From positions 2,438,501-2,502,500 of the forward strand of contig NZ_JUGU01000001.1 of NCBI RefSeq assembly GCF_000799465.1: a stretch of 64,000 nt of DNA. The letters run 5' to 3'. A program made the position numbers and the translations under genes. Below the pieces are notes generated by a model. That model worked only from the letters and a program-made list of their open reading frames with translations. It was not told the DNA's origin and did no database searches. Positions 1-8,648 of the stretch are shown here, piece by piece; the stretch's first letter is position 1, and every line of letters starts with the position of its first letter. This stretch comes from Psychroserpens sp. Hel_I_66. GTDB taxonomy: Bacteria > Bacteroidota > Bacteroidia > Flavobacteriales > Flavobacteriaceae.

Positions 1-3000
1 TAGTCCATCACGATCACCTCGTCACTGGCCTCACCGCAACCGTTCCTGTCCCTTGCGGTCACAATGTGCTCTCCAAGGGATACGTCCACGAACGTACTCT
101 GGTCCTGCCATGGGCCACCGTCCAGGCTGTACTCGTACTCTCCCGGTCCATCCACCGTGACCTCTATCACGTGGCTGTCCGCAAAGGCATCCGTCACCAC
201 GACCGCTGTCACCGTCGGCGGTGCGCTCTCGATCACTTCTGTTATATCGCTGCCAACGCACATCGTTTCCGCTGAGCTTGTCGCATCGGTAACGTTTACA
301 GTGTAGGTCCCTCCTTCGCTAGGCATATAACTGCCTTGGGTCGCTCCTGCTATCGGTGCTCCGTTGAACAACCACTCAAAGGTATAGGTTGGCGTGCTCA
401 GACCTGTGTCTAATAATAATGGGTTTAAAACCTCTGTACCGTTAAGGTCAACACATAAAATATAACTCTCCTGCAAGTCAAATACCGGTAACGGGTTCAC
501 TTGTAGCGTCAACGATGCGACTTCATAACAGATCGAAGTATCCATTCCCGCTGCATCCGGTGTGTCATTGTCCACCCTTGCCCAGATGACCTGTGGATTG
601 ACAATGTTCTCGTAAAGGAACGGTAATGGGCTCACCCCTAGCTCAGCATCCGTCTCACTTGCATAATAGCTCACGGTATAGTTCGCTGGGTCCTGACCGT
701 CCAGGATCTCACCGTTCTGCACGGTAAGGTCGAACTGTGCACTGTTGTTGGTCGGGTCGTTGTCCGCGTCCATCTCATCGTCACAGATCTCGTACAGTAT
801 CGCCTCCATATCGCTGTTGGCCTCCGCTGCCTCCTGTACCTCTATGTTGAAGCTTGGTGTGCTTATCGAGCATCCCGTATCGTTGTTGGTGATCGCCACG
901 AAGATCTGCTGTGGGTTGGTGACGTTCGTATATGGGCTCACAAGGGCGTTCATTAGATCGTCCGCATCCTCTTGGCTCACGTGATAGGTCACCGTGAACA
1001 GTGATGGGTCCTGACCGTTGAGCACCTCGCCATCCTTCATCGTAAGGTCAAAGTCGTAGAAACCGTCGTTGTTGAGCTCACAGGCGATAAAATCGGTGAC
1101 AGCTACCACGTCCGGCAATGGGTTGACGATGATCGTAAAGTCGACTACCGTATAGCACTGCGTGATGTCATTGGTCACCCTTACGTAGATGACCTGTGGT
1201 GTAACGGTGTTCGTGTACATCGTTGGGTCCGCTATGGCGCCGATGCCATCCTCGGCGTCCTCTAGGCTCTCATGGTAGGTAGGTGTGACCCCGGTCTCGC
1301 CATTGAGTATCAACAGCTCGTCAGTGGTCAGGTCGAACACTTCTTCCATGTCCCCTGGGTTGGTATCGTCACAGAGTACCAGGTCAGGGATGGTCTCGGT
1401 AGGTGTTGGGTTTGGCAGCACCCTTATGGTGAGCGTCACCTGGTCCGTACATCCAGTATCCGTATCGGTGACCACCACATAAAGGGTCTGTGGGTTGGCT
1501 GGTGCTGTGCCAACTGCTGTATTGGTATAGGCTTCTGCGTCAACTGCGTTTTCCTGTGCATCGGCATCGGCCTGCGTCTCATAGTAGCTTACGCTCCAGC
1601 TCGCCTCGCCCCCTGTGATCTCGTTGTCCTTTACCGTAAGGTCGAACACAGTGACCTCATCGTCGATCTCATCGTCGCATAACTGTAATGGTGCCGGCTG
1701 TACCGCCACAGGTGGCAGCTCTACCCTGATCTCAAACTGTCCCGTATCCACGCAGCCATTGGTGCCGCTCAACAACCTTACGTAGATGGTCTGTGGGTTA
1801 CTGGTATTGGTATAGTTGCCAACATTGGCTATCGGGCTTGCTCCCGACTGTGCGTTTGCCAGCGTGACGTGGTAGGTCAACGTGACATCGGTCTGTGTAC
1901 CCAGTATTTCATCGTTCTTGGTGGTCAGGTCGAACTGTGCGATCCCGTCCGCATTGGTATCACAGATCACATAGTCGTCTATGGTGATCGGTACCTCTGG
2001 GGATTCCAGCACACGGATCGTCAACGTTTCCGAAGCATTGTAGCAACCGGTCTCCGTATTGGTGAGCCTGATGTAGATGGTCTGCTGGTCGATCACGATG
2101 TTCGTGTAAGGGCTTGACAGCGGGTTGTCCCCCATGTTGGCGTCCTCAAGTGTCTCGTGGTAGGTCACCGCGGTGTCCAGCTCTCCGCCTATGATCTCCA
2201 GGGTGCGCTCTTCCAGGTCGAAGCTCGCGAAGCCATCGTTGTCGCTGTCGCATTCCTCAAGGTCCGTTGGCGCCGTAGGTGATGGGATCGGGTTGACCCT
2301 TAATAATATTGTCGCCGTGGTGCTTACCGAGCATCCCGTAACGTCGTCGGTCGCCACCACGAAGATCGTCTGTGGGTTCTCGATGTTCGTATATGGGCTG
2401 GTGACCGGGTCGGTCTGCGTGTCCGCGTCCAGCTGTGTCTCGTAATAGGTGAGGCTGATGCCTGTCTGCCCGTCCAGGATCTCGTCGCTGGCGTCCTCTA
2501 GGGTAAACACTTCAATCTCGTCGCCAGGGTTGTTGTCGTCACAGAGCTCCAATGGTGCCGGTTGTACCAGTACCGGTAGTGCATTGACGATCAGTTCCAA
2601 GGTGGTGAGCTTGTAGCAGCCCGTTGCGCTGTCCTCAACGCGTACCCAAAGGATCTGGTTGAACGCTATCGTATTGGTATAATTGGTCGGGTTTGTTATT
2701 GGACCGGTGGGCATATCCGCATTGGCCTCGCTCGTATAGTAGCTTACCGTATATAGCGTTGGGTCTGCCAGGTTCTGGAGGATCTCGTCCTCCTTACTGG
2801 TCAGGTCAAACTGTGCGATGCCATCAGCGGACAGGTCGTCACAGACCTCAAGTGCGGTCGGTGCCGCGCCCAGTTGCGGTGTCGGGTTGACCACGAGCAC
2901 GAGCTCAACGATCGTGGCGCAGTCGGTCGCTATCGTCGCGCTCTCCACACGCACGTACACCGTCTGCATGTTCTCCACGATGTTGTTATATGGGCTATCC

Positions 3001-6000
3001 AATGGGTTGACACCGTTGTTGGCATCTGCCATGGTCTCGTGGTAGGTCACCGTTAGGCTAGGGTCGCCTCCGGTCACCTCGTTGGTCTTGCTCTCTAGAT
3101 CGAAGACACCGAATCCGTCACTGTCCGGATCGCAGTACTCCAAGGGCAGTGGCGTGTTCGCAATGGGTGCCTGCTCAACCACTAGCTCCAGCGTCGTGGT
3201 GTCGTAACAGCCTGTGTTGATGTCCTGGACCCTTACATATACGATCTGTCCGTTGGACGTATTTGTGTACGGGATCGGTAACGGATCTACGTTGTCATCT
3301 GCATCCTCCTGGGTAAGGTGGTAGCTTACGGAGTAGTCCGAATCGTTGTTCGTGATCTCAGTGTTCTTTATCGTAAGGTCGATGCTCGTGATCCCATCAG
3401 GTGTACCGTCGTCGCAAACTTCTAAAGCGGTGGGTGCAACTAAAGAAGGTAATGGATTTACAATCAAATCGAAACTACCAACATTAGTACAACCTGTTGT
3501 AGTATTTGTAATATTGACAAATATGGTTTGTGGATTGTCAATGTTGCTATAGAGATTAGGTAATGAATTTAATCCATCTATAGCTTCATCAAGAGTTTCA
3601 TGATAAGATACCGTAACATCTGTTTGACCATCTATAGCTTCTGCATCTTTAGTTGAAAGATCAAAAACTTCGGTTTCGTCACCAGGATTATTATCATCAC
3701 AAAGTTCATAATCGGAAATTGCTCCTACAGAAGGTAATGAGTTAACAATCAATATTAATTCTTCTATACTTGAACAACCTGTAAGATCATTAGTTAATCT
3801 AACAAAAATAATTTGAGAGCCAGCTGAAATATTATTGTAAGAACTTGCCTGTGCATTTACACCGTCAATGGCTTCTATTTGAGTTTCATGATAGGTCACT
3901 GTAATATCTGTTTGAACTCCTAATATTTCATCATCCTTTGATGTCAAATCAAAAATGGAAAAACCGTCATTATCATCATCACAAACTTCATAAGGTAAAG
4001 GTGGGATTGGAACTGGCAATGAATTAACAATTAAATCTAAAGATGTTGTGTTGTAACAATCTGCACTATCATTACTTTCAACCCTAACGTATATGGTTTG
4101 ATTATCTATCACCGTATTCGTGTAAGTATCGGATAATGGGTTCATTCCGTCTTCCGCCTCTGCTAAAGAAAAATGATATGATACAGATACTGTAGCAGGA
4201 TCTAAATCACTAATTACCTCCAAATTAGCATCTGTAAGCGTAAACATTGCGAAACCATCGTTATTGTCATCACACTCTTGTAGTGGTGTTAATGTTGTAT
4301 TGATGGTTAAGCTCGTGAACTCTAAGTCAAAAAATGTTGTGTCAAAACATTCTTGGGTTAATTCTGCTATGCGCACATAAATGGTTTGTGGATCTGAAAT
4401 GTTTGTATACGGACTCGCTAAAGGGTTGACATTGTCAATTGCCTCTTGTTCCGTTAAGTGATAGCTTATAATATAATCTGCTGGATCTTGATCTAACAAG
4501 ACTTCAGAGTCATTATCGGTTAAGATGAACTCCCCTATACCATCCGTACTACAGATGGATAAGTTTGGAGGTGTATTTGCAACTGCATTGGGTTTAAATT
4601 CTACCACTACGGAATCGTTTGCTTGACAAATTCCGGAGAAAATAACATCTACAGCATATATTCCAGATTCTGTCACGTTTAAAGTAGATCCTGTTTCTCC
4701 TGGTATTACGACTCCATCTTTATACCATACATGGTTTGCAGTGGGTGTTTGAGTATCAAGAACTATGGTTTGACCTTCGCACTCGGCATTTCCTGCAGCA
4801 ATTGTTATATCATCACCTAAATCCCCACCTAGATCAAAACTTCCAGCTTTTAAAAATACTCCGGAATCTAATGCGGTATCTGATGCATCTGCAACGACTA
4901 ATTTGATATGGTATGTATCACCTGGGACTACAGGAGATTGCGCTGTAAAGACCGCAGTACGACCATCAAAACTGGATGGAGGTGCATTTGTTGCTGTATA
5001 GGCGCCAAAATATTCTTCATTAATGGCTGGACAAGAACCGTTATCTGGATGAATATTTGTAACTAAAATTGGAGTTGTAGTTCCTGGTAGAACTGCTAAA
5101 TTAGTTACATTTCCAGCTGGGTCTGTTAATAAAAAGGCAAATGCATCGGAGAAGGTACATTCAAATCCTCCCATATCATATTCTTCCGAAGCCATTAAAA
5201 AATCAAAACTTATACTATCTGCAAGTGGTACAAAATCAAATTCTATTATAGATGCGTTATTTGAATTTATACCAACTGCTGCATCTAATTCTGTATCACC
5301 AGGCCAACCAAAACCTCCATCACTTAATGCGTTGTTGTTAGGACCTCTGGCATTTGCTGCATTACCAGATGTTAGTAGAAGTCCATCTGTAAACGGAAAC
5401 AAACTGCCATCATTTATAAAATAACCTATACCGTTATCTGTGCCAAAATTAGTTCCTGTAGAAAATGTAATATTGCTAATTTGAGCACAATCACTGTTTA
5501 TTAAAACGTCTTCTACTAATTCTTCTACTGTGTAAGTTGTTTGATCTACTACAATATTCTCTCCTACAATAAACACAGAAATAGTTGTTGTTTCGGTACA
5601 TCCAATTGGATTAGCATCTGTTACACTTAATGTTACAGTATAAGTTCCTGGGGCTGCATATGTATTTGTTACTGAAGTCCCTGTAGCTGTGTTTGCGTCA
5701 CCAAAATTCCACTGATAAGTAGCTCCTGTGCCATCTGTAGAAAAATTTGCACTACCATTAAATGTTATAATATCACCAACATTAGCCTGTACTGATCCTG
5801 ATGCATTAATTGCTGGGTCTGTACTATCGACTGATGGCGTTATGGTTTGGCAAGGTACAGCACAAATAATATCTGCCTCCCAACCTGTAGTAGTCCCTGA
5901 GCCATTTGAAATAAACTCCACAGTTATACAACCACTAACATTAGTATCTGAGGCAATTATAGTACCTGGATTATTAGCACCATTATAAGAGCCAACAAGT

Positions 6001-6278
6001 GGCGCTGATGTATCATCGCCATCATAAATTGTTAAAACATCTACATTAAGTTGTGTACTAAAAGCTAAAAAGTCTAGAATAATAAATTCTCCAGCATTAT
6101 TTGCGCATATTGTAATCACAAAATTTTCGTCGCTACTGTATGAGCCTCCTGGACCTCCAGAATCGTAAAATTTATCAGGATCACATCTGTTAAAACTACC
6201 ATTTTGCATGTTTAAATCCTGAGCAAAAGAGAGGGAAGAAATTAATACCGAAACAAGGATTAAGTAAAACTTTTTCAT
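1..6278 (-). CDS. Giant secreted repeat adhesin, probable T9SS type B cargo (partial, 3' end off the left edge)
   Basis: About 2,092 residues are visible, in one open frame from the ATG at 6278 to the left edge. A Sec signal peptide (MKKFYLILVSV...LSFAQ) is followed by a CUB-like domain (about 25-120), a PKD-like domain (about 140-225, TYTVTLSVTDA), a choice-of-anchor-L-like domain (about 235-475) and an Ig-like module (about 480-560). Then come 14 repeats of 92-105 residues (about 565-1930), each with a CDDNNDG-like Asp-rich turn, FDLT, a YHET-like strand and PQTIYVRV. The visible end (EYSLDGGPWQ, VTARDRNGCG) resembles the module that usually precedes a T9SS type B sorting domain, so I infer one beyond the edge. 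GC content and codon use change sharply near 3425. It is likely a cell-surface adhesin; ligand unknown. Confidence 0.85.
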   Translation of the reverse strand, partial: MKKFYLILVSVLISSLSFAQDLNMQNGSFNRCDPDKFYDSGGPGGSYSSDENFVITICANNAGEFIILDFLAFSTQLNVDVLTIYDGDDTSAPLVGSYNGANNPGTIIASDTNVSGCITVEFISNGSGTTTGWEADIICAVPCQTITPSVDSTDPAINASGSVQANVGDIITFNGSANFSTDGTGATYQWNFGDANTATGTSVTNTYAAPGTYTVTLSVTDANPIGCTETTTISVFIVGENIVVDQTTYTVEELVEDVLINSDCAQISNITFSTGTNFGTDNGIGYFINDGSLFPFTDGLLLTSGNAANARGPNNNALSDGGFGWPGDTELDAAVGINSNNASIIEFDFVPLADSISFDFLMASEEYDMGGFECTFSDAFAFLLTDPAGNVTNLAVLPGTTTPILVTNIHPDNGSCPAINEEYFGAYTATNAPPSSFDGRTAVFTAQSPVVPGDTYHIKLVVADASDTALDSGVFLKAGSFDLGGDLGDDITIAAGNAECEGQTIVLDTQTPTANHVWYKDGVVIPGETGSTLNVTESGIYAVDVIFSGICQANDSVVVEFKPNAVANTPPNLSICSTDGIGEFILTDNDSEVLLDQDPADYIISYHLTEQEAIDNVNPLASPYTNISDPQTIYVRIAELTQECFDTTFFDLEFTSLTINTTLTPLQECDDNNDGFAMFTLTDANLEVISDLDPATVSVSYHFSLAEAEDGMNPLSDTYTNTVIDNQTIYVRVESNDSADCYNTTSLDLIVNSLPVPIPPLPYEVCDDDNDGFSIFDLTSKDDEILGVQTDITVTYHETQIEAIDGVNAQASSYNNISAGSQIIFVRLTNDLTGCSSIEELILIVNSLPSVGAISDYELCDDNNPGDETEVFDLSTKDAEAIDGQTDVTVSYHETLDEAIDGLNSLPNLYSNIDNPQTIFVNITNTTTGCTNVGSFDLIVNPLPSLVAPTALEVCDDGTPDGITSIDLTIKNTEITNNDSDYSVSYHLTQEDADDNVDPLPIPYTNTSNGQIVYVRVQDINTGCYDTTTLELVVEQAPIANTPLPLEYCDPDSDGFGVFDLESKTNEVTGGDPSLTVTYHETMADANNGVNPLDSPYNNIVENMQTVYVRVESATIATDCATIVELVLVVNPTPQLGAAPTALEVCDDLSADGIAQFDLTSKEDEILQNLADPTLYTVSYYTSEANADMPTGPITNPTNYTNTIAFNQILWVRVEDSATGCYKLTTLELIVNALPVLVQPAPLELCDDNNPGDEIEVFTLEDASDEILDGQTGISLTYYETQLDADTQTDPVTSPYTNIENPQTIFVVATDDVTGCSVSTTATILLRVNPIPSPTAPTDLEECDSDNDGFASFDLEERTLEIIGGELDTAVTYHETLEDANMGDNPLSSPYTNIVIDQQTIYIRLTNTETGCYNASETLTIRVLESPEVPITIDDYVICDTNADGIAQFDLTTKNDEILGTQTDVTLTYHVTLANAQSGASPIANVGNYTNTSNPQTIYVRLLSGTNGCVDTGQFEIRVELPPVAVQPAPLQLCDDEIDDEVTVFDLTVKDNEITGGEASWSVSYYETQADADAQENAVDAEAYTNTAVGTAPANPQTLYVVVTDTDTGCTDQVTLTIRVLPNPTPTETIPDLVLCDDTNPGDMEEVFDLTTDELLILNGETGVTPTYHESLEDAEDGIGAIADPTMYTNTVTPQVIYVRVTNDITQCYTVVDFTIIVNPLPDVVAVTDFIACELNNDGFYDFDLTMKDGEVLNGQDPSLFTVTYHVSQEDADDLMNALVSPYTNVTNPQQIFVAITNNDTGCSISTPSFNIEVQEAAEANSDMEAILYEICDDEMDADNDPTNNSAQFDLTVQNGEILDGQDPANYTVSYYASETDAELGVSPLPFLYENIVNPQVIWARVDNDTPDAAGMDTSICYEVASLTLQVNPLPVFDLQESYILCVDLNGTEVLNPLLLDTGLSTPTYTFEWLFNGAPIAGATQGSYMPSEGGTYTVNVTDATSSAETMCVGSDITEVIESAPPTVTAVVVTDAFADSHVIEVTVDGPGEYEYSLDGGPWQDQSTFVDVSLGEHIVTARDRNGCGEASDEVIVMD
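481..4570 (-). repeat. 14 tandem ~290-bp coding repeats of the adhesin
   Basis: The codons for the repeated YHxT/YYxS strand lie on the plus strand near 4455, 4180, 3890, 3600, 3316, 3035, 2740, 2450, 2160, 1870, 1580, 1275, 985 and 670, giving a period of about 275-315 bp. The protein pattern is strongly conserved while the DNA copies differ. Four copies are AT-rich and ten are GC-rich. This is a protein-domain array, not a CRISPR or satellite. Confidence 0.85.
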
Positions 6279-6627
6279 AGTGTTTAAAATAGTTTAAACT
6301 TATTATTTAAAATGTCTATTCACAACAACTATAACTGGTTGAAAAAATAACTAACTATCATATTTTTATCTAAAAAAACATATTTTAGTTGAGCTACAAG
6401 TAGATATTTTGATAATAAGAGCGAAATTTAATAAAAATTAAATAATTATATCTTGTAAATCATTTTAAAAATAACAGTTTAACATCTAAAACTCCTAACA
6501 TACTCTTTAAAATAACTTTCATTCACACAATTTATTATTCAAAATAAATCGAAATGTAAATAGTTATGATATTCTTAAAATATGGAAATTGATCTTATTC
6601 TTTCTTATTTTTGCTGAAATAAATTTT
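6279..6627. other. AT-rich divergent intergenic region
   Basis: This 349-bp gap separates the divergent adhesin and Nfu-type genes. It is very AT-rich and has stops in all frames within short distances. It should hold both promoters. The only element I can propose is the -7-like TATTTTTG at 6606-6613 on the plus strand. I find no RNA gene or strong hairpin. Confidence 0.6.
6606..6613 (+). promoter_or_regulatory. Possible -7 element of the Nfu-type gene
   Basis: TATTTTTG matches the flavobacterial -7 consensus TAnnTTTG. A TTG at 6589-6591 could be the -33 element, but the 14-bp spacer is shorter than the usual 17-23. If it is used, transcription would start only a few bases before the ATG at 6628, which argues against the upstream TTG as the start codon. 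Confidence 0.35.
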
Positions 6628-7530
6628 ATGAATTCACATACAATTTCCATTAAAGAAACCACTAATCCTTCAATTATTAAATTTGAAGCAGACCAATTCA
6701 TAACCCAACACGAAAGTTTTGAATTTGATAATATTGACGAGGCAAAGTCATCGCCTTTAGCACAACAATTATTTTATTTGCCATTTGTTAAAAAAGTTTA
6801 CATATCAAATAATTTCATTGCTGTGGAGCGTTTTAATATTGTTGAGTGGAGCGATGTGCAAAATGAAGTTGCTGAACAAATTGAGAACTATTTAAATTCT
6901 GGAGAAAAAGTTGTTATCTCTTCCGAAGGAAAAAAGAAAATCCCAGTAACTGTTTATGCTGAAAGTACTCCCAACCCTTCTGTTTTGAAATTTGTAGCCA
7001 ATAAAAAACTTTCTACAGGCTCTCATGAGTTCATCACAATTGATGATACAAAACATGCACCATTAGCGAAAGAATTGTTTCATTTTCCATTCGTGAAAAG
7101 TGTATTTATAGATGAAAATTTTGTGTCAGTAACAAAATTTGATATTGCAGAATGGAATGACATAACTCTTGAACTAAGAGAATTTATAAGAACCTACGTA
7201 GAGGCAGGTAAAATAATAATAGATCCAAGTGCACCCGAAACAAAAGCAAAACAGAATAAACAATTAGACGCAAGCTATGAGGCAAAGGATGATATTTCAA
7301 AAGAAATCATAAACATTCTTGAAGAATATGTTAAGCCAGCAGTTGCAAGCGATGGTGGAAATATTGAATTTCAATCTTACGATGCAAAAACTAAAAATGT
7401 GAAAGTAATTTTACAAGGTGCTTGCAGTGGTTGCCCTTCTTCAACTTTTACCTTAAAAAGCGGTATTGAAAATATGTTAAGAGAAATGATGAAAGACAAG
7501 GTTGAAACTGTTGAAGCAATTAACGGATAA
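6628..7530 (+). CDS. Nfu/NifU-type Fe-S cluster carrier with two Nfu N-domains
   Basis: A 300-residue protein predicted to carry and deliver Fe-S clusters in the cytoplasm. Two successive Nfu_N-like domains are visible: about 3-85 (ETTNPSIIKFEAD) and about 100-190 (ESTPNPSVLKFVAN). A C-terminal NifU-type domain (about 220-295) carries the CSGC cluster-binding pair. I chose the ATG at 6628 over a TTG at 6589 because the extra 13 residues are hydrophobic and not family-like, and a promoter-like element lies between the two. Duplication of the N-domain is the notable feature. Dodecin follows 41 bp downstream, possibly with its own promoter. Confidence 0.88.
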   Translation: MNSHTISIKETTNPSIIKFEADQFITQHESFEFDNIDEAKSSPLAQQLFYLPFVKKVYISNNFIAVERFNIVEWSDVQNEVAEQIENYLNSGEKVVISSEGKKKIPVTVYAESTPNPSVLKFVANKKLSTGSHEFITIDDTKHAPLAKELFHFPFVKSVFIDENFVSVTKFDIAEWNDITLELREFIRTYVEAGKIIIDPSAPETKAKQNKQLDASYEAKDDISKEIINILEEYVKPAVASDGGNIEFQSYDAKTKNVKVILQGACSGCPSSTFTLKSGIENMLREMMKDKVETVEAING

Positions 7531-7543
7531 TTTTTTATCTTTA
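7511..7543 (+). promoter_or_regulatory. Possible promoter of dodecin
   Basis: TTG at 7511-7513 and TATCTTTA at 7536-7543 (TAnnTTTG with one mismatch) are 22 bp apart, within the spacing known for Flavobacterium promoters. They overlap the end of the Nfu-type gene, so dodecin could be transcribed independently. Confidence 0.35.
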
Positions 7544-7571
7544 TAAATATGAATTTTAAAAAACTATAAAA

Positions 7572-7772
7572 ATGGCAGTATTAAAAGTAATTGAAGTATT
7601 ATCAAACTCAGATAAAAGTTGGGAAGACGCAACAAGAAAAGCGGTGAAGCAGGCCTCAGAATCTGTGAAAAACATTAAATCTGTTTATGTGAAAGAGCAA
7701 AGTGCAATAGTTAAGGATAATGAGGTAACAGAATTTAGAGTTAATTTGAAATTGACTTTTGAGGTTAAATGA
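7572..7772 (+). CDS. Dodecin (flavin-binding storage protein)
   Basis: This 66-residue protein matches the dodecin family across its whole length: an N-terminal strand AVLKVIEVLSNS, the SWEDATRKAVKQA helix, then KNIKSVYVKEQSAIV and the final strand FRVNLKLTFEV. Dodecins assemble as cytoplasmic dodecamers that bind flavins and limit free-flavin photochemistry. The start is the only ATG that gives the full family length. It is not obviously tied to its neighbours; a redox/cofactor theme with the upstream Fe-S carrier is only suggestive. Confidence 0.9.
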   Translation: MAVLKVIEVLSNSDKSWEDATRKAVKQASESVKNIKSVYVKEQSAIVKDNEVTEFRVNLKLTFEVK

Positions 7773-7786
7773 TAGATTATAAATTT

Positions 7787-7810
7787 TAAACTATTTTTAT
7801 ATATAGTTTA
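7787..7810. other. AT-rich inverted repeat after dodecin
   Basis: TAAACTAT (7787-7794) and ATAGTTTA (7803-7810) can pair over an 8-nt loop, 15 bp after the dodecin stop codon. There is no clean U-run after the stem, so it is at best a weak terminator. Confidence 0.3.
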
Positions 7811-7854
7811 TAAAAAGGCATATTTTTTGATGTAAATAATAAAAACAAAGTATT

Positions 7855-8568
7855 ATGAAAAAATCTACATTACTATTTACAACTTTATGTTTAATAATGA
7901 CATTTAGTTTTCAATCTTTTCAAGCACAGGAAACAGGATCAAATCTAGCATTACCTTTATTTAGTAATGTTAGTGGTAATTCTATTATTACATTAAACAA
8001 TAAAGACAATAAAGCTATTGGTTCACCTTATCTTACTGAGACATTTATGCCTGCTAAAATTTCTGCAATGCAAAATGAGACCTATAAAGTAAGATATAAT
8101 GCTTATAACGATGAAATTGAAGTCATGATTGACGAAGATAATATTCAGAATTTTAATAAGAATATGAAGGGCGTTGTTATAACTATGCTCAACGATGATT
8201 TAAAATTCACTTCTGTAAACTTGATTGATGGTGATAATGGTGTAAAACCTGGCTATTTAGTTTCTTTAACAGACAATAACGATAAAGTAAAGTTATTTTC
8301 AAAAAAAGAAATAAAGTACTATGAAGCAAGACCTGCAAAAACCAGTTATGATAATGATAGGCCTGCTGAATTTAAAAACGTAGACGACACCTATTTCGTT
8401 TCTATAAATGATGGCTATGCACGTGAATTACCATCAAACAAAAAAGATCTTGCAAAGTTGTTTCCTAAAAACTCAAAAGATGTTTTAAACTTTATAAAAA
8501 AGAAAAGAATAAAAACATCCAAAGAGCAAGACCTGATACAATTAATTAATTATGTCAACTCACTCTAA
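7855..8568 (+). CDS. Secreted protein of unknown function
   Basis: I do not recognise a family. The 237-residue protein has a clear signal peptide (MKKSTLLFTTLCLIMTFSFQ...FQAQ, cleavage near residue 25) and no further membrane segment, so it is probably periplasmic or surface-exposed. Clusters of aromatic and charged residues (YKVRYNAYNDEIEVMIDE, KEIKYYEARPAK) and a Lys-rich C-terminus (KKKRIKTSKEQ) suggest a small beta-rich fold. It ends 21 bp before a strong terminator. The conserved layout resembles secreted hypothetical proteins common in Flavobacteriaceae. Confidence 0.8.
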   Translation: MKKSTLLFTTLCLIMTFSFQSFQAQETGSNLALPLFSNVSGNSIITLNNKDNKAIGSPYLTETFMPAKISAMQNETYKVRYNAYNDEIEVMIDEDNIQNFNKNMKGVVITMLNDDLKFTSVNLIDGDNGVKPGYLVSLTDNNDKVKLFSKKEIKYYEARPAKTSYDNDRPAEFKNVDDTYFVSINDGYARELPSNKKDLAKLFPKNSKDVLNFIKKKRIKTSKEQDLIQLINYVNSL

Positions 8569-8588
8569 AAATTATTAACTAAATTTGT

Positions 8589-8624
8589 AAACCCGAACGA
8601 TTTATAAAACGCTCGGGTTTTTTT
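8589..8624 (+). terminator. Rho-independent terminator
   Basis: AACCCGAACG (8590-8599) pairs with CGCTCGGGTT (8610-8619) with one mismatch over a 10-nt loop, followed by a T-run to 8624. It lies just after the secreted unknown and separates it from mscS. Confidence 0.9.
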
Positions 8625-8648
8625 ATTAAAATTTTTAAAAATAAAATT

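Noticed and set aside
481..4570. Regular ~290-bp repeats as a CRISPR or satellite array
   Set aside because: The repeats are far too long for CRISPR, are conserved as protein rather than DNA, and stay in one open frame.
64..5988. Several plus-strand open frames of 60-140 codons over the adhesin
   Set aside because: They are complementary-frame shadows of the repeat array on the minus strand; their products have no family character and recur with the repeat period.
6589..6627. TTG at 6589 as the start of the Nfu-type gene
   Set aside because: It would add 13 hydrophobic residues not seen in the family, and a promoter-like -7 element lies between it and the ATG at 6628.
7820..7840. TATTTTTTG upstream of the secreted unknown as a -7 element
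   Set aside because: It has one T too many between TA and TTTG to fit TAnnTTTG.
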